Below, one piece after another: positions 30,486-42,811 of a stretch of DNA of 64,000 bases (the first letter of the stretch is position 1; every line of letters begins with the position of its first letter). The position numbers and the translations under genes are program-made. This DNA comes from Posidonia oceanica (lineage: Eukaryota; Streptophyta; Magnoliopsida; Alismatales; Posidoniaceae), in NCBI GenBank assembly GCA_037176725.1, contig JAZBRS010000049.1, positions 13,968,001 through 14,032,000 on the forward strand, in the 5' to 3' direction. A model generated the notes under the pieces. The model saw only the letters and a program-made list of their open reading frames with translations, had not been told where the DNA came from and searched no databases.

Positions 30486-31969
30486 CCGAAAGCGGCCCCG
30501 TTGCAGATGCCCTTCTCCCACTTGCACTTGCATTCTCACCTCCTGCCACATCTTTTCAAATCATCATCGTCATCCTTTCAACTCTTGCATCCTCTCTCTC
30601 CAAAATCATCATCGTCATCCTCTCAAGCATTGTATCTTTGCCCGGTGATGAAAACCGGAAGTGCTTGCCTGCTCTGGAAGGAGTCACCCTACCTCACCTA
30701 GCACTACTCAGATGTCTTAGCCAGTGAGGGAGCCACCACCAACGAGGACAGGCGAACCGCCTAATCTTGCAAGGACATACACCTCTGAGGGAGAAAAAAT
30801 GTTAGGATGTGAGTCTGGAAAAAGCGAGAGTAAACACCTAGGTTTGGGCACATCCAAGGAACAGAAGACGAAGACAGAAGCCGGCCCTAGAGATAGGGGT
30901 GTGCAGTCTAACCCTGCTCCTTCTACCCATCACACAGCAGACCCAAAACCTAAATCCATTACATTTCAAACACCCTCCTTTTGCCACCAAAATGGGGATA
31001 GCAAAAGCCTGAAAAAAAAAGAGAAAAGCAAAACAACAAGCAAAAAAAAAAAAGAGAAATGAGATAGAACAAAAACCAAAAAAAAAGGGGAAAAAAGCAA
31101 GCAAAAAAAAAAAAAGAAGCAAAAAACAAAAAAGAAGAAAAAAGGCAAAATGCAGCCCAAAAAACACAGGCACCATTATCCCCCATGCTAGAGATCCCCA
31201 GCATGTCGAGCTTAGAAGAGTCTACCACATTCCCCTAAGAGCAAACACTCACCTTCTCCTAGCTAGGGGCAGAGAAAGACTGCACACCTATGAGGGAGAA
31301 ATCAATCAAAAAAAAGAGAGCTGAAAGAATAGGTGTAGGTCCTAAGAGCGCGGCCAGTAGCCTGTCCTCACCACACCACCACCTGTACAATGCCAACACC
31401 TGTTCCGGAGCGCCACCAGCAAGCCAAGAGTCTAGATAGGGCCCAGTGAGTCAGGGACCACTCCCTTCCTTTGCAGCAGGCACCAAAGCACTCCGTATGC
31501 TGAGGGCATCCAAGCATACTCATCTATCCAAGCATACTCATCTATCCAAGCATGCTCATTCATCCAAGCATACTACTTGTCTTCATAAGCATATCACCTG
31601 CATCATGCATACATGCATCTTCTTCTATCATTCCTTTTCCTATCAATTTCTCCCGCTCTGCAACGCGCTTCGGCCCTGAGACAGTACTCCTCCCCAGCAG
31701 AGCATATCGACGCCACTCGAGCTGCGCTGGTCCAGATCTCCTGCCGGCCCTCGCCCCCGTGTCAGCAAGACTGCTGCATAATCCCTTTGTTTATTTGTGC
31801 TTAATTGCTATGTTCTGTTATTGACTGCTATGATGCATATGGAACTACATTTTCAGTCTCAGCTTCTACTTGTTGTCAATGACTACATACCTGCAAGATC
31901 TGACTGTTTATTGATAGCAGGTACCTTCAAGCTCTGCAGCTATCAGCCTGTGTCCCTGCGATCAGCGCA
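30486..31969 (+). other. Element B spacer between integrase and DUF7745-like gene
   Basis: Counterpart of 9574-11103. Includes a Lys-rich ORF candidate (30724-31062), an A-rich tract (about 31010-31145), repeated AAGCATACTCATC words near 31510-31570, and the candidate splice acceptor TGATAGCAG before GTACC at about 31920. Confidence 0.55.
30724..31062 (+). CDS. Candidate Lys-rich ORF, element B copy (112 aa)
   Basis: Shares the GTSKEQKTKTEAGPRDRG segment and the stretch up to SLKKK with the copies in A and D, then ends in the A-rich tract. It is shorter than the A copy and its reality as a gene is uncertain. Confidence 0.25.
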   Translation: MREPPPTRTGEPPNLARTYTSEGEKMLGCESGKSESKHLGLGTSKEQKTKTEAGPRDRGVQSNPAPSTHHTADPKPKSITFQTPSFCHQNGDSKSLKKKEKSKTTSKKKKEK

Positions 31970-33172
31970 ATGGGCTTCCCAACTCTGCTGACTCCCGCAC
32001 ACTGCTCGGAGACCCTGCGAGAATGGATCGGCAGGCTCACTCTGGAAGACTGTGAGAAGCTGCGCCTCTGGGGGATCCCAACTAAACTGCTGAAGGCTGC
32101 TGATGTGGAGGTCAGCCGTCACCTTCTGTGTGCCGCCGCAAGATTCTGGAAGCCGTCGCATCATGTCTTCCGTTTCAACAAGACTGAGCTGACACCTACA
32201 CTGGAAGAGGTGCGTCGGATCTGCGGCTTTTCCAAGATCCTGGGGCCGCCTGTTTTCATGAGGCGAGATGGACATCTCAAGGTCCTGAGCCAGCTAACTG
32301 GGCTCCCTACTCGAACCTGCCAACAGAAACTAATCTGCACCAGTGGGCCTGAACCTATGCTTCGCCTTGCGCACTTCGATGATATCATGAACAAGCGCGC
32401 AGAACTCGGAGATGAGCTGTGGCTCCGAGGATTTGTTATCCGCTTCCTGGGCGAGCTGATCTTTACTCATGGCCGACTAACAGTGGCCATTGAGGTTGCA
32501 GAGGTTGCATTAGCTGTGGTGACCCAGCACATAGACCTGGCACCAGTTGTCCTGGCAGAGACCTATCGCGGGCTGGACCGCATCTCTCATCGCTGCCGCC
32601 ACTTCCACGGTTGCGGAGCACTCATACAAGTCTGGCTGACCGCGCACTTAGAGATGAACCTCTTGCGCCCTCAAGTGCATGCCTTTGAAGCTTACTGCAG
32701 CTGCGCCCGTGCCAAGACAGACAAGAGCGTCAAAGAAGAATACGAGAGGCTGTCAGCACTGATGGACAACGCTATAACCTGGCGTATTGTCCCCTCTGTA
32801 GCTGAGCCATTTACTGTCTTCTTCAGCGCGCGCGACGCGCGGTTGATCATTCTACCAGGCTTCACGGCAGGCGTAGAATACCATCCAATCAGGGTCATGC
32901 GCTAGTTCGGCTTTTAGCAGGGCGCCTTCATTGACAGTACAGCGCCCGAGCTTCTACAGATGTACCCTCTCAGCACAACTGCCCCAACCAAGAAGCTCGC
33001 TAGTCTGATGCAGCATGGGGTCCAATCAACAGACATTGCAGCAGTGAGAGGTGTAGGATGCACCCCAGAATATGAAGCTGAAGTCCGAGAGCTCTGGCCT
33101 ATTTCTGAGGTTCCGCTAGGCGGCCCCCTATTCCCAGACTCCAGGCAGTCGAAGAAGGCCCGAACTGACTAG
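31970..33172 (+). pseudogene. DUF7745-like gene of element B, two nonsense codons
   Basis: Starts MGFPTLLTPAH and ends KKARTD, 1203 nt as in A. Two TAG codons (32903-32905 and 32915-32917) replace CAG codons of the siblings in the MRQFGFQQGAF segment. Apart from these the frame is uninterrupted and the protein is closely similar to that of A. Confidence 0.85.
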
Positions 33173-33468
33173 GCCATTGTGCAATCATCAGGCCCTCTGG
33201 CCAGACTTGCAGCCATCACAATGCAGCAAAGTCCCCAGCACCCAATCCGAAGTCCAGAACCTCTGCGGACCCGCGTCGTCAAGCTACGCCATCTGGCGTC
33301 CCCAGCTGGTCGCCCCCAGCTGGATCATCATCCCCTGCGGGCTGGCACCCCAAACTGCTCGGCGAAAGGTCCGTCAACCTGTCATCCTCCTCAGCTGATC
33401 ATCCCCGGCTGAGTCCCCTGCGGGCTGGCACCCCAAACTGCTCGGCGAAAGGTCCGTCAACCTGTCAT
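33173..33468 (+). repeat. Element B 3' region fragment with hairpin-rich repeats
   Basis: Begins with the 3' untranslated stretch and contains two copies of GGCACCCCAAACTGCTCGGC, the reverse complement of the 108-bp-array word in A. It breaks off in CCTGTCAT at about 33468 where the element C LTR fragment begins. Confidence 0.75.
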
Positions 33469-33792
33469 CTAGTGTTGGACCAAGGGTTTAGATTTGGATT
33501 TTGGAAGGATTTTGAGGTGTAGAAAAAGGGTAGTTTTACCTAAGTTTTTGGGAGTGGTTTTGGTTTGAAATTTTTAGAGCTTTTAGGTAGGTTTGCTAAG
33601 TTGGGAAGGGTGAGTTTTCCTATGGTTTTTGGGTAGTTTTTGGGTTCAGGAGATGGGTGTGATTCTAGGTTGAGTTTGGGCTTATTTTGAGGAGACGGAT
33701 GAAGAGAAAGGTGTAGGTTTGGACCTAGGTTTGTGTTCAGAAGCCACCAGAAGATTCCAATTGATTCAACCTATCAAAATGGGGTGTCAACA
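33469..33792 (-). repeat. Element C 3' LTR, 324-bp fragment
   Basis: Aligns, with more divergence, to the U3 tip of the A and D LTRs, sharing GGTGTAGAAAAAGGGTAG and the terminal ATGGGGTGTCAACA. The remaining 5.7 kb of LTR is absent; the breakpoint joins directly to element B. Confidence 0.85.
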
Positions 33793-33805
33793 GATGCTCC
33801 TCCCT
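33793..33805 (-). other. Polypurine tract of element C
   Basis: Sense strand AGGGAGGAGCATC next to TGTTGACACC, one change from that of A. Confidence 0.7.
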
Positions 33806-34375
33806 GAACAAGGTCAAGCGAAGCGAGGATGCTGCTCAGGGTTGACAAGACACCCCATCTAACCGACGGGAGCAGAAGATTGCTATCGGCGCGAGCCACT
33901 TATTCGGCGGATGCGCCGAACGTCGTAGCTCGTTGCCGCAATGCCAAGTGCATGTGCAGATGGATGGAATGTAACGTATGCAATGCATGCTAATGCTGAT
34001 GCAATGCAAATGTTAGTGCAGGAGTTAGTACAGATGAGAATGCTAATACAATGCGAATGATGCTGATGATGTTTAGACTAGCATGCGATGTTATGCGATT
34101 GAAGTGTAGAGTTGATGCAACAGGATGCTGAGAGGGATAACTGCAATGCAACGCGGAAATTTGGCGGTAAGTCCAAACCTGCGCAACAGAGAGGGGAAAA
34201 AATGGGCAGCTTGTCCCCGCCTGAGGGAGCAAGCAAGCAAGGCGGCTGGAGCCGCACAGAAAAGGGGCAACCAAAACAAAAGAGGTGCGAAGGGAGAGGG
34301 GGACCCTCTCCTGTCGCGGAGGGATGCGAAGCTTCGTCTTTCTGGAACGAAGTCGTGTGAAAGAAGTGATAAGTT
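33806..34375. other. Element C non-coding stretch after the polypurine tract
   Basis: Counterpart of 4627-5169. Contains the right arm of the LTR-edge inverted repeat (33849-33858) and the conserved TTCGGCG/CGCCGAA hairpin (33903-33920). No supported ORF. Confidence 0.5.
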
Positions 34376-35645
34376 ATCGGACTTATCGACTGGAGGGGAT
34401 GAGTTTCGGATCATCAGCCAAGAGTGATAGTTTACGGTCCTATCAACCGAAAGCGATAGTTTACGGTCCTATCAACTAGAAGGTGCAGTTGTGAGTGATA
34501 GTTACTGGATATCAGCCGTATAACATGGTTGTAGGTGATAGTTTTGGATATCAGCCCAGAGAATGATAGTTTACAGTCCTATCAACCGGAAAGAGCAAAC
34601 CATGAGTGATAGTTACTAGATATCAGCCGTATAACATAATTGCGAGTGATAGTTTTGGATATCAGCCCAGGATGAGTTTTGGATCATCAGCCAGAAGCGA
34701 TAGTTTACAGTCCTATCAACCGGAAGGTGCAATTATGAGTGATAGTTACTGAATATCAGTCATATAACGCAAATGCCCGTGATAGTTTTGGATATCAGCC
34801 CAGGATGAGTTTTGGATCATCAGCCAGTAGCGATAGTTTACGGTCCTATCAACCGGAAAGGGGCGTTTGCGAGTGATAGTTACTGGATATCAGCCGTATA
34901 ATGCAATTGCGAGTGATAGTTTTGGGTATCAGCCCAAGATGAGTTTTGGATCATCAGCCAGAGAATGATAGTTTACGGTCCTATCAACCGGAAAGAGCAA
35001 TTGCAAGGGATAGTTACTGGATATCAGCCGTATAATGTAATTGACAGTGATAGTTTTGGATATCAGCCTAGGATGAGTTTTGGATCATCAGCCAGAGAAT
35101 GATAGTTTACGGTCTTATCAACCGGAAGGGGCAATTACGAGTGACAGTTACTGGGTGTCAGCTGTATAACACAACTGGATAGTTTCGGATATCAGCCAAA
35201 GAAAGTGATGAGTTTTGGATCATCAGCCAAGAGATAGTGATGAGTTTTGGATCATCAGCCAAGAGAGTGTGATGAGTTTTGGATTATCAGCCAAAGAATG
35301 AGTGATGAGTTTTGGATCATTAGCCAAGAGAGTGATGAGTTTTGTATCATCAGCCAAAGAATGATGAGTTTTGGATCATCGGCCAAGAGAGTGATGAGTT
35401 TTGGATCATCAGCCAAGAGAGTGATGAGTTTTGGATCATCAGCCAAGAGAGTGATAAGTTTAGGATCATCAGCCAAAAAAAAAGGAAAAAGGAGTGATGA
35501 GTTTTGGATCATCAGCCAAAAGAGGAAAGAAAGTGATGAGTTTTGGATCATCAGCCAAAAAAGGACAGAAAATGATGAGTTTTGGATCATCAGCCAAAAG
35601 ATAGGATGAAAGAATAGAATGATAAGATATCGAACTTATCGGCCG
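34376..35645. repeat. Covarying hairpin array of element C
   Basis: Mixture of GATAGTTTACGGTCCTATC units, GATAGTTACTGGATATC units and, from 35195, about 13 tandem copies of GATGA-GTTTTGGA-TCATC-AGCC. Word pairs bracket blocks, for example ATAATTGC (34636-34643) with GCAATTAT (34729-34736), and GTAATTG (35037-35043) with CAATTAC (35132-35138). The 36-bp array of A is absent. Confidence 0.85.
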
Positions 35646-36133
35646 ACAAAGATTGGAGCCTGTGACACCCAGGTATATCAACGGGGGAACGACAGGATGT
35701 GATACCACAGGACATCTAAAAAAAATGCCCCTGGTATCAGGATGATACCAAGGGATAGCCGAAGCGCCCCTGGCATCGAAAAGCGAAGGATAGACAAAAC
35801 TGACGTGTTTGTCAAATGAGTAGTTTGGGGTACCATCCCGACGAAGACTCAGCTGGGGATGCTTGGTAGCTTGACTTGACGGCGTGGGTCTGCAAAGATC
35901 CTGGAATCTGGGTTGATTGCTGAGGACTTTCCTGCATCATGTTGGCAGCAAGTCTTGCTAGAGACCTCAAGATATGATTGGCAATGAACATGAAATGCAT
36001 TAAGCAGTCTTGAAATGTAAGCAGTCAGCACAAAACACTTTTGCATTGATAGAACTGTTGGTTACACACCTGTGGCAAGCCAAAAGATATAGCATAACTT
36101 GAAAGGAAACTAAACAGCAGCTGCATAACCGCT
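35646..36133. other. Element C 3' stretch between array and gene
   Basis: Contains the GGTATC (35733-35738) / GATACC (35744-35749) hairpin seen in A and D and one GTAGTTTGGGGTACC-type hairpin near 35820. Otherwise unique sequence. Confidence 0.5.
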
Positions 36134-37336
36134 CTAGTTGGTTCGGGCCTTCTTTGATTTTCTAGAGTCAGGGAACAGCGGACTGCTTGGCGGGACTTCA
36201 TTGATGGGCCAGAGGTCTTGCACCTCGGTGATGTACTCAATGGTACATCCTGTGCCTCTTGCAGCCGCGATATCTGTTGATCGCACTCCATGCTGCATTA
36301 GATTGGCCAGCTCCTTCGTTGGGGCAGTTGTACTGAGGGGATATACTTGAAGGAGCTTAGGTGCTGTGTTGTCAACAATGGCGCCCTACTGGAAGCCGAA
36401 CTGGCGCATGACCCTGATAGGGTGGTATTCCACACCCGTGGTGAATCCTGGTAGTACAATCAGCTGCATGTCGCATGTGCTGAAGAAGACAGTGAATGGT
36501 TCGGCCATGGAGGGGATGATACGCCAGGTTACTGCGTCATCTGTCAGCTCTGATAGCTTCTCATATTCTTCCTTGACGCCCTTGACTGTCTTAGCATGGC
36601 CGCTATTGCAGTAGGCCTCAAAAGCATGCACCTGGGGGCGCAGAAGGTCCATCTCTATGTGTGCGACTAGCCAGACCTGTATAACTGCTCCGCAACCATG
36701 AAAGTGGCGGCAGCGATGTGAGATGCGGTCCAGTCCGTGGTATGTTTCTGCCAGAACAACCAGTGCCAGGTCTATCTACCGAGTCACCACAGTAAGTACT
36801 ATTTCAGCGATCCTGATGGCCACTGTCATTTTACCATGAGTAAAGACCAGCTCGCCTAGGAAACGGGTAACAAATCCTCGGAGCCACAGCTTGTCTCTGA
36901 GTTCAACGCGCTTTTCCACAGTATCATCAAAATATGCTAGGCAAAGCAGGGGCGTGGGCCCGCTGGTACAGATCAGTCTTTGCTGGCAACTTCGAGTAGA
37001 GAGCCCAGTCAGCTATTTCAGGACCGCAATGTATCCATCACGCCTCATGAAGATAGGTGGTCCCATGATCTTGGAGAAGCCACAGATCCGGCGCACTTCT
37101 TCCAGTGTGGGTGTCAATTCAGTTCTGCCAAAGCGGAAGACATGGTGTGCTGATTTCCAGAACCTTGCAGCGGTGCACAGAAGATGGCGGCTCACTTCTA
37201 CATCAGCAGCCTTCAGCAGTTTGGTTGGAATGCCCTATAGGCGCAGCTTCTCGCAGTCGTCTTTGGTAAGCTTGCCAATCCACTCTCGCAGGATCTCAGA
37301 ACAGTGCACCGGGGTCACTAGAGTAGGGAAACCCAT
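36134..37336 (-). pseudogene. DUF7745-like gene of element C, at least four stops
   Basis: The start MGFPTL at 37336 and the stop at 36134-36136 give exactly 1203 nt, so no net frameshift. In-frame stops lie at 36386, 36776, 37013 and 37235. By comparison with siblings they come from CAG, CAC, CAG and TGG codons. Between them the protein is recognisable, for example FWKSAHHVFRFGRTELTPTL. Confidence 0.85.
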
Positions 37337-38555
37337 TGTGCAGACTGCAGAATGTAGGCAGACGGCTGTTGCAAAATCTTCAGGTACCTGTTACCAAGAT
37401 TGTGAATTATCAGATCTCATACAGGCACATAATCACTGATTGAAAGCAGATTCTGAAGCTGGTAAAACAGTTCAACACATCCAACAGTAAACATTCAGAA
37501 CATAGCAATTAAACACATATAAGCAAGGGGATTCTGTTGGCGCGGGGCGGGGACTGGCAGGAGTTCTGGATCAACGCAGCACGATAATGCCAACGCATGC
37601 TGAGTAGAAGTACTGTCTCAGTACCAGAGCAAGTCTTGCAAGGCAGAATGATTAGAGGGAGAGGAGATGATTGGAAATGTAGATGTATGCATGATTTATG
37701 ATTGGTGTAGTTTGCCCTCAGCATCGGGAGTGCTTTGGTGCCTGCTGTATAGGAAGGGAGCGGTCCCTGACTCACTGGACTCTACTCAGACTCCTAACTT
37801 GTTGGTGGCACTCTAGGAAAGGGTGTTGGTGATGTTTGGTGGTGGTGTAGAGAGGACAGGCTCCATGCCAAACTCTCAAGGACTTACACTCACTCTTTCC
37901 TTTTTCTTTTTTTTTGCTTCTATATAGGTGTGCAGGGCTCTCCTCGTTCCTATCTTGGAGACAAGGAGGACCTGGCTTGAATTTTGACTCTTCTCTGGGG
38001 TAGGTGAAAGGTGCGGGATTACTCTACTTGCCTTCATTTTTGGAGTTGACTTTTGTTCCTCTCCTTTTTCTTTTCTATCATTCTCTTTTTTTCTTTTCTA
38101 TCATTCTCTTTTTTTTGTTGTTTTTTTTTTTTTTTTATCATTCTCTTTTTTCCTTTTTTCTTTTTTCTTTTTTTAGGCTTGCAGGTCTCCACTATCCCTA
38201 CCATAGAGGAAATGGGTGTCTGGCTTCTGAGACATGGAGGCTAGGGTCTTCGGGTGTGAGCTTTTGGCTTTCTCTTTCTTTCTTTTCTTGTGCATCTAGG
38301 CATAGATATCTGTTCCTTTCTGGCTAACGCCTAGCATCTTTCTAGGAGTGTAAGTCCTTAGGTGTTTGGGCATTTCACCCGTGCTCACTGAGTGGTGGCT
38401 CCCTCACTAGCTAAGACATCTAAGTAGTGTCAGGTGAGGTCGGGAGACTCCTTCCGGAGTAGGCAAGCACTTCCGGTTTTCATCACCGGGCAGAATGCGA
38501 TGCATGAATTAAGAGGATGACGATGATGATTGTAAAAGGGATGAGAGAAGGAATG
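37337..38555 (-). other. Element C spacer, ends at insertion of element D
   Basis: Counterpart of 9574-10940 in A, including the A-rich tract of the sense strand (about 38060-38175). It is more diverged and the Lys-rich ORF is not recognisable. The last bases, GAATG (38551-38555), would be one side of the target duplication of D. Confidence 0.55.
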
Positions 38556-39229
38556 TGTAGTAATCCCAATCGGAATCAGGCTTACTATTAGCGGCGATTG
38601 ATCCGAGGAAGAGGCTCAACTCGAAAACACTTAAAATCGAGGAGAAAAGAGGAAGATAAGATAAATCAGAGTCGCCACCAAGTCTATTAACGGAAGACGA
38701 GGAAAATTGGGGGAAATGCATGGATTAAACACGCAAAACCAAGCAAGAAATGCAAAGCAAAGCAATGCAAGGGAAAACAAATGCAAATGAATGCAAATGA
38801 GATGACTCTAGCCTAGGATAAGGGTGATATGGTCATTGCGGGCCAAAAGACAGGGCAAGGACTCCTGTTACGCGCGGGGAAGGTGTTAGGCACCCTCGAC
38901 ACGCCCGAGAATCGGTCTTTCTAGGCTTACGCTCGCATACGCAGGAAAATGCAGATTTGAATGCCTATGTGCCTATAAATGCCTAAATGAATGCTCAAGG
39001 TGTGCTCTAAGTGAAAAGAAACAAAGCAAGGGAGTAAACGTGCTCTCTAAGTGCTCAGCTACGCTGTCTGTGTTCCGAACCGGGCGAAACCCAGCTCATG
39101 AGAACTCCAGGCAGTAAGCATCACAGCCCTATATGCAAATGCAAGCGAAAAAAGCAAAACAACGGCAAAACCATGCAATGCAGGCGACATGCAAGAGAAA
39201 ACGGCGTAAAACACGCAAGACGAGGCAAG

Positions 39230-39690
39230 AAACGAAAACGGCATGCGAAACGGTGCAAAAAGACAAGATCGGCACGCAAAACGAGCGAGAAAGCAAGGCG
39301 GCATGCAAAATGAAGCGAGAAAGCAAGGCGGCACGCAAATCGGTGCAAAAGAACAAAACAGGCACGCAAAATGGTGCCAAAACGAAAGCGGGCGCGCAAA
39401 ACGGCGCAGAAGACAAGGCGGGCACGCAAAATGGTGCCAAAACGGAAGTGGGCGCGCAAAACGGCGCAAAAGACAAAGCAGGCATGCAAAACGGTGCCAA
39501 AGCGAAAGCGGGCTCGCAAAACGGAGCAAGAGACAAGGCGGGCACGCAAAACGGTGCCAAAACGGAAGCGGGCGCGCAAAACGGCGCAAAAGACAAAGCA
39601 GGCACGCAAAACGGTGCCAAAACGAAAGCGGGCGCACAAAACGGCGCAAGAGACAAGGCGGGCACGCAAAACGGTGCCAAAACGGCGAAA
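39230..39690 (-). repeat. 60-bp tandem array in the element D LTR
   Basis: About seven copies of a 60-bp unit made of two related 30-bp halves, GGCACGCAAAACGGTGCC and GGGCGCGCAAAACGGCGC. The first half can form a GGCAC/GTGCC hairpin and the second a GCGC/GCGC one. Several frames are open through it only because the unit length is divisible by three. Confidence 0.85.
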
Positions 39691-42600
39691 TAAAACCTCG
39701 AAAAAGCCATGCGAATGCAAATGCAAGGAAAAAGGTTAGGAGAAGCAAAACAGCGCGTGTGTGAGAATAGGCGTTGTTCAGGGCCACACAGAGTAGGTGT
39801 GAAGACCTACAATGGGGAGAATGTGCAAACGGAGGGATTACCACCGCTTTGAGACCATTTCCCACTAAACCGCCCCACGATGTGTCTCGCACGCTGCCCA
39901 AAGCTCGCGGTGCGATCGGATCGTGGAAAAGGGGGAAGAAAGTCGCAATAAGTGGTGAATCCAGGGGAAACGCAACGCAAAACACTCAAGAATACGCAAA
40001 ACGAGGAACGGAGTTGATAGATAAGAAGAGGAAGTCCTATTCTACATGATCGAAGAAACAAAAAGCGAAAACAAGGCAAACAATGCAAATGGCATGTAAA
40101 TGAATGCAATGCAGGGGTTCAGGAGGACATACCTGGAAAACCTGGAGCCTGATCTGAAATCTGCTTGGTCCATGCTGAAGAGCGCTTTGCCGCGGTCGTC
40201 TGGGCAGCTTATTTGAGAAGATCCAATGGCCGGATTGGAAGATATCACAGCTTCAAAGCAGGAGGGCCAGAACAGGGGAGAAGAATAGATCTAAGTGTTC
40301 AAGAGATCCTAGGGGTGTGCAAAAAGGTCCTCCCAGGTGAATGGGAGCTAAGGGAACTTAGTGTGTGCAAAAGATGCTAAATGCGAAGCTAAATGAATGC
40401 AAATGCATGCAGAAAGCAAAAAAGAACACAATGGGGAATTTTTAGAAAAAACAGGAGTTCGAATGCCATTTTTAAAAGGAAGGGGGGCTTAAATGCAAAG
40501 TTTTGAAAAGGATTGGGGCCTACAGGCAGGGGTTTTGAAAACAGGAGGGGATAAAGGGTAATTTTGCAAAGGATAGGTTTTAGAATGCAATTTTGAAAAA
40601 GGGTATGCATCAGGGGAGGTTTTGAAAACAAGTTGCAAATCAGAATGCAATTTTGGAAATATTGGAGGCTAAAATGCAATTTTCCCAGAAATCAGGGTCC
40701 TATGGAGTCTGGAAATGCAAGGGGAGGGCCTACATGCTATTTTGCAAACACGGGAGGCTAAAATGCAATTTCAAGGGCAAAACAGGCATTTTTAAATGAT
40801 TTTATAAGGATGCAAAGGACCTATGTGTAATTTTCAAATCATGCAGGGTCAAAAATGCAATTTAATATGCAAAGTATGCACTGAAAACACTGACTGTGGA
40901 CTGACATGCAATTTTCACAAAATGTAGGGTTGAAAATGCAATGTAATAAGCTAAATATGCATGTAGAATGACTACTGTGCATTTGAAAGGACCTACATGC
41001 AAAAATGAGAAAACAGAAGGGAAAATATGCAATGCAGCAAGCAGAAATTAAAATTAAAACCTAAGTTCTACAGTGCAATGGACCAGACAGCAAAAATGAG
41101 AAAAAACTGGGATCTGGAATGCAATATAATAAGGCAAACTTAACTCATTAAAATTAAATAAACTACTGCAGGACTCAGGTGCTAAAATAAAAAACAGAAG
41201 CGCTAAACTTAAACCTTTTATAACTAGAAAGCACAGTAAATGGACTAAACTGCAAATACTAAAAACCATAAACAGATCATGCAATTTAATATGATTTCCA
41301 TTCAAAAATACAGCAGATTAAATGAAATAAGGACTGGAATATAAAATGACAGAAACTTAGACCAAATATGCAATATTCACCAAAAAACTATAACCAGAGA
41401 AAAATAAATACACAGTAGACGGCCGACGGCTGTGGACACTGTAACAGCAAGCTGCCAGCGCCCGCGACCGCCGGCACAGGGATGCTGGAGGCGTGCAGAC
41501 CGGCGGGAGAGCAGCTCCTGCTCCGGGCGGAGGTCGGACGATGATCGGCGGAGGTCGACGCGGCCTGGAACGGACTGGAGCGGTCGCCGGAGTTCCACAG
41601 AGTTTCAGAAGGTTCGTCCGGCCGATCGACGCAACGACGCTGCGTTCTGAGGGCTGGAGAACACTCCTGAGGTTCGTGCGGACCTGAGGGGATTGCTGGA
41701 GGCGCGTTCCGCTAGCCGGAGCGACGTGAAGACCGGGAGAGCTCGCCGGAGAAGACGATCTGACCGGAGCTGGCAATCGGAGCAGGAGGGCCGGAATCCT
41801 ATTTCTAAGGGGCGGAGAAGCAGCACGGGAAGAAAAGAAGACTAAGGGAGTAAAGAATCACCTGAGCCCGCGTCTGAGTCGTCCTCCCGACGTCGATGGC
41901 TTCAGCAGTCGCCGGTGGAGGTCGTCCGGTCGCTGCGGGCATCGTCAGCTGCTCGCGAAGGCTGGAGCTGCTTCAGAGCGTTCCTCCGGTGCTTCCCAGA
42001 CGATCGGATGGAAGCTTCAGAGCTCAGAGAGAGATCTGGCAATTTGTGGGTTCAGACAGATAGCCGGAGGTCGGAGGAGTTGTTTGCTGCACGTCGGACT
42101 GGATGGGACCCTCCGGGAGGTTGCTGGAGGTCCGGTGAGTGGTTCTGGATGATTGGATTATGGTTCCGGAGAGTGTAGAGGGAGATTGAAGGTTGGTCTG
42201 ATTTCTGGTCCGAAGGAGGGGTAAGTGTTTGTAGTGAAGCTTGCGGTCTGTGGTGAGGGATAGGACCGGAAGTTAGGTGTTTCTGAAAGGTGGAGGTCAG
42301 GTGGATTTCCGGGTGGAATTTGGGAAGAAGTGGTGGACGGTGGTGAAGGGAATTGTGGGGTGAGTTGGTGTTGGGTTTACAGGTGGAGTCGGGTGATCAG
42401 GGGTAGTTTCAGTGTGGTGGAATGGCTGGGAAATGGTGGAGGATGAAGGCTAGGTTGCTGGGTGAGTTTGGGGGAACAATTGGGAGAGGTTCTGAGGCTG
42501 GGAAGGGTACTGGGTTATAGGAAAAGAAGGAGAAGGATTTGCTGTTGGTTTCAGAGGGAAAAGGAGAAGGATTGGGTGTGGGAATGCTCTGGGATTGGTG

Positions 42601-42799
42601 GCCTCTCTCCGGGATGCCAAGGGAGACTCTCAGGCTCTCTCTTACTGCTCTCTCTTCTCTGGAATTGGAGGGTGAAGAGGAGGAGGAAAGGAGGTCGCTC
42701 AGGTGGAGAAGAAACTCTAGAATTGGCTCTCTGGCTCGCTCTCTCAGGGTTTTCTGATTGCTAACTGATTGCCCCTCCCCAAATTGAAGGAAGAGCGGG

Positions 42800-42811
42800 A
42801 GATTTTTATCC
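42800..42811 (-). promoter_or_regulatory. Putative LTR TATA box, element D
   Basis: Sense strand GGATAAAAATCT, about 1.74 kb inside the LTR; the shorter distance fits the 190-bp U3 deletion. Confidence 0.45.

Larger units (their letters stand above)
24532..33468 (+). mobile_element. Element B: Ty3/gypsy Tat-type retrotransposon, 3' fragment
   Basis: Plus-strand element whose gag was split by the insertion of A; its 5' part lies beyond the left edge. It keeps the gag end, protease, RT, RNase H, second RNase H, integrase, spacer and DUF7745-like gene. It stops abruptly at about 33468 in the middle of the 3' repeats, where a truncated LTR in the opposite orientation begins. Several nonsense codons and one frameshift show it is older than A. 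Confidence 0.9.
33469..38555 (-). mobile_element. Element C: Tat-type retrotransposon, 3' fragment
   Basis: Minus-strand fragment: truncated 3' LTR (33469-33792), polypurine tract, repeat arrays, decayed DUF7745-like gene and part of the spacer. At 38555 it is interrupted by element D, so its integrase, pol and gag would lie beyond D outside the window. Its gene carries several stops, making it one of the older copies. Confidence 0.85.

Noticed and set aside
39059..39985. 308-residue ORF in the element D LTR, with counterparts in the A LTR (19040-19600) and solo LTR (57944-58513) that share a C-terminal segment
   Set aside because: Other frames on both strands are also open across the 60-bp array because the unit is divisible by three and lacks stops; the shared ending is simply conserved LTR sequence. 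No start is shared.
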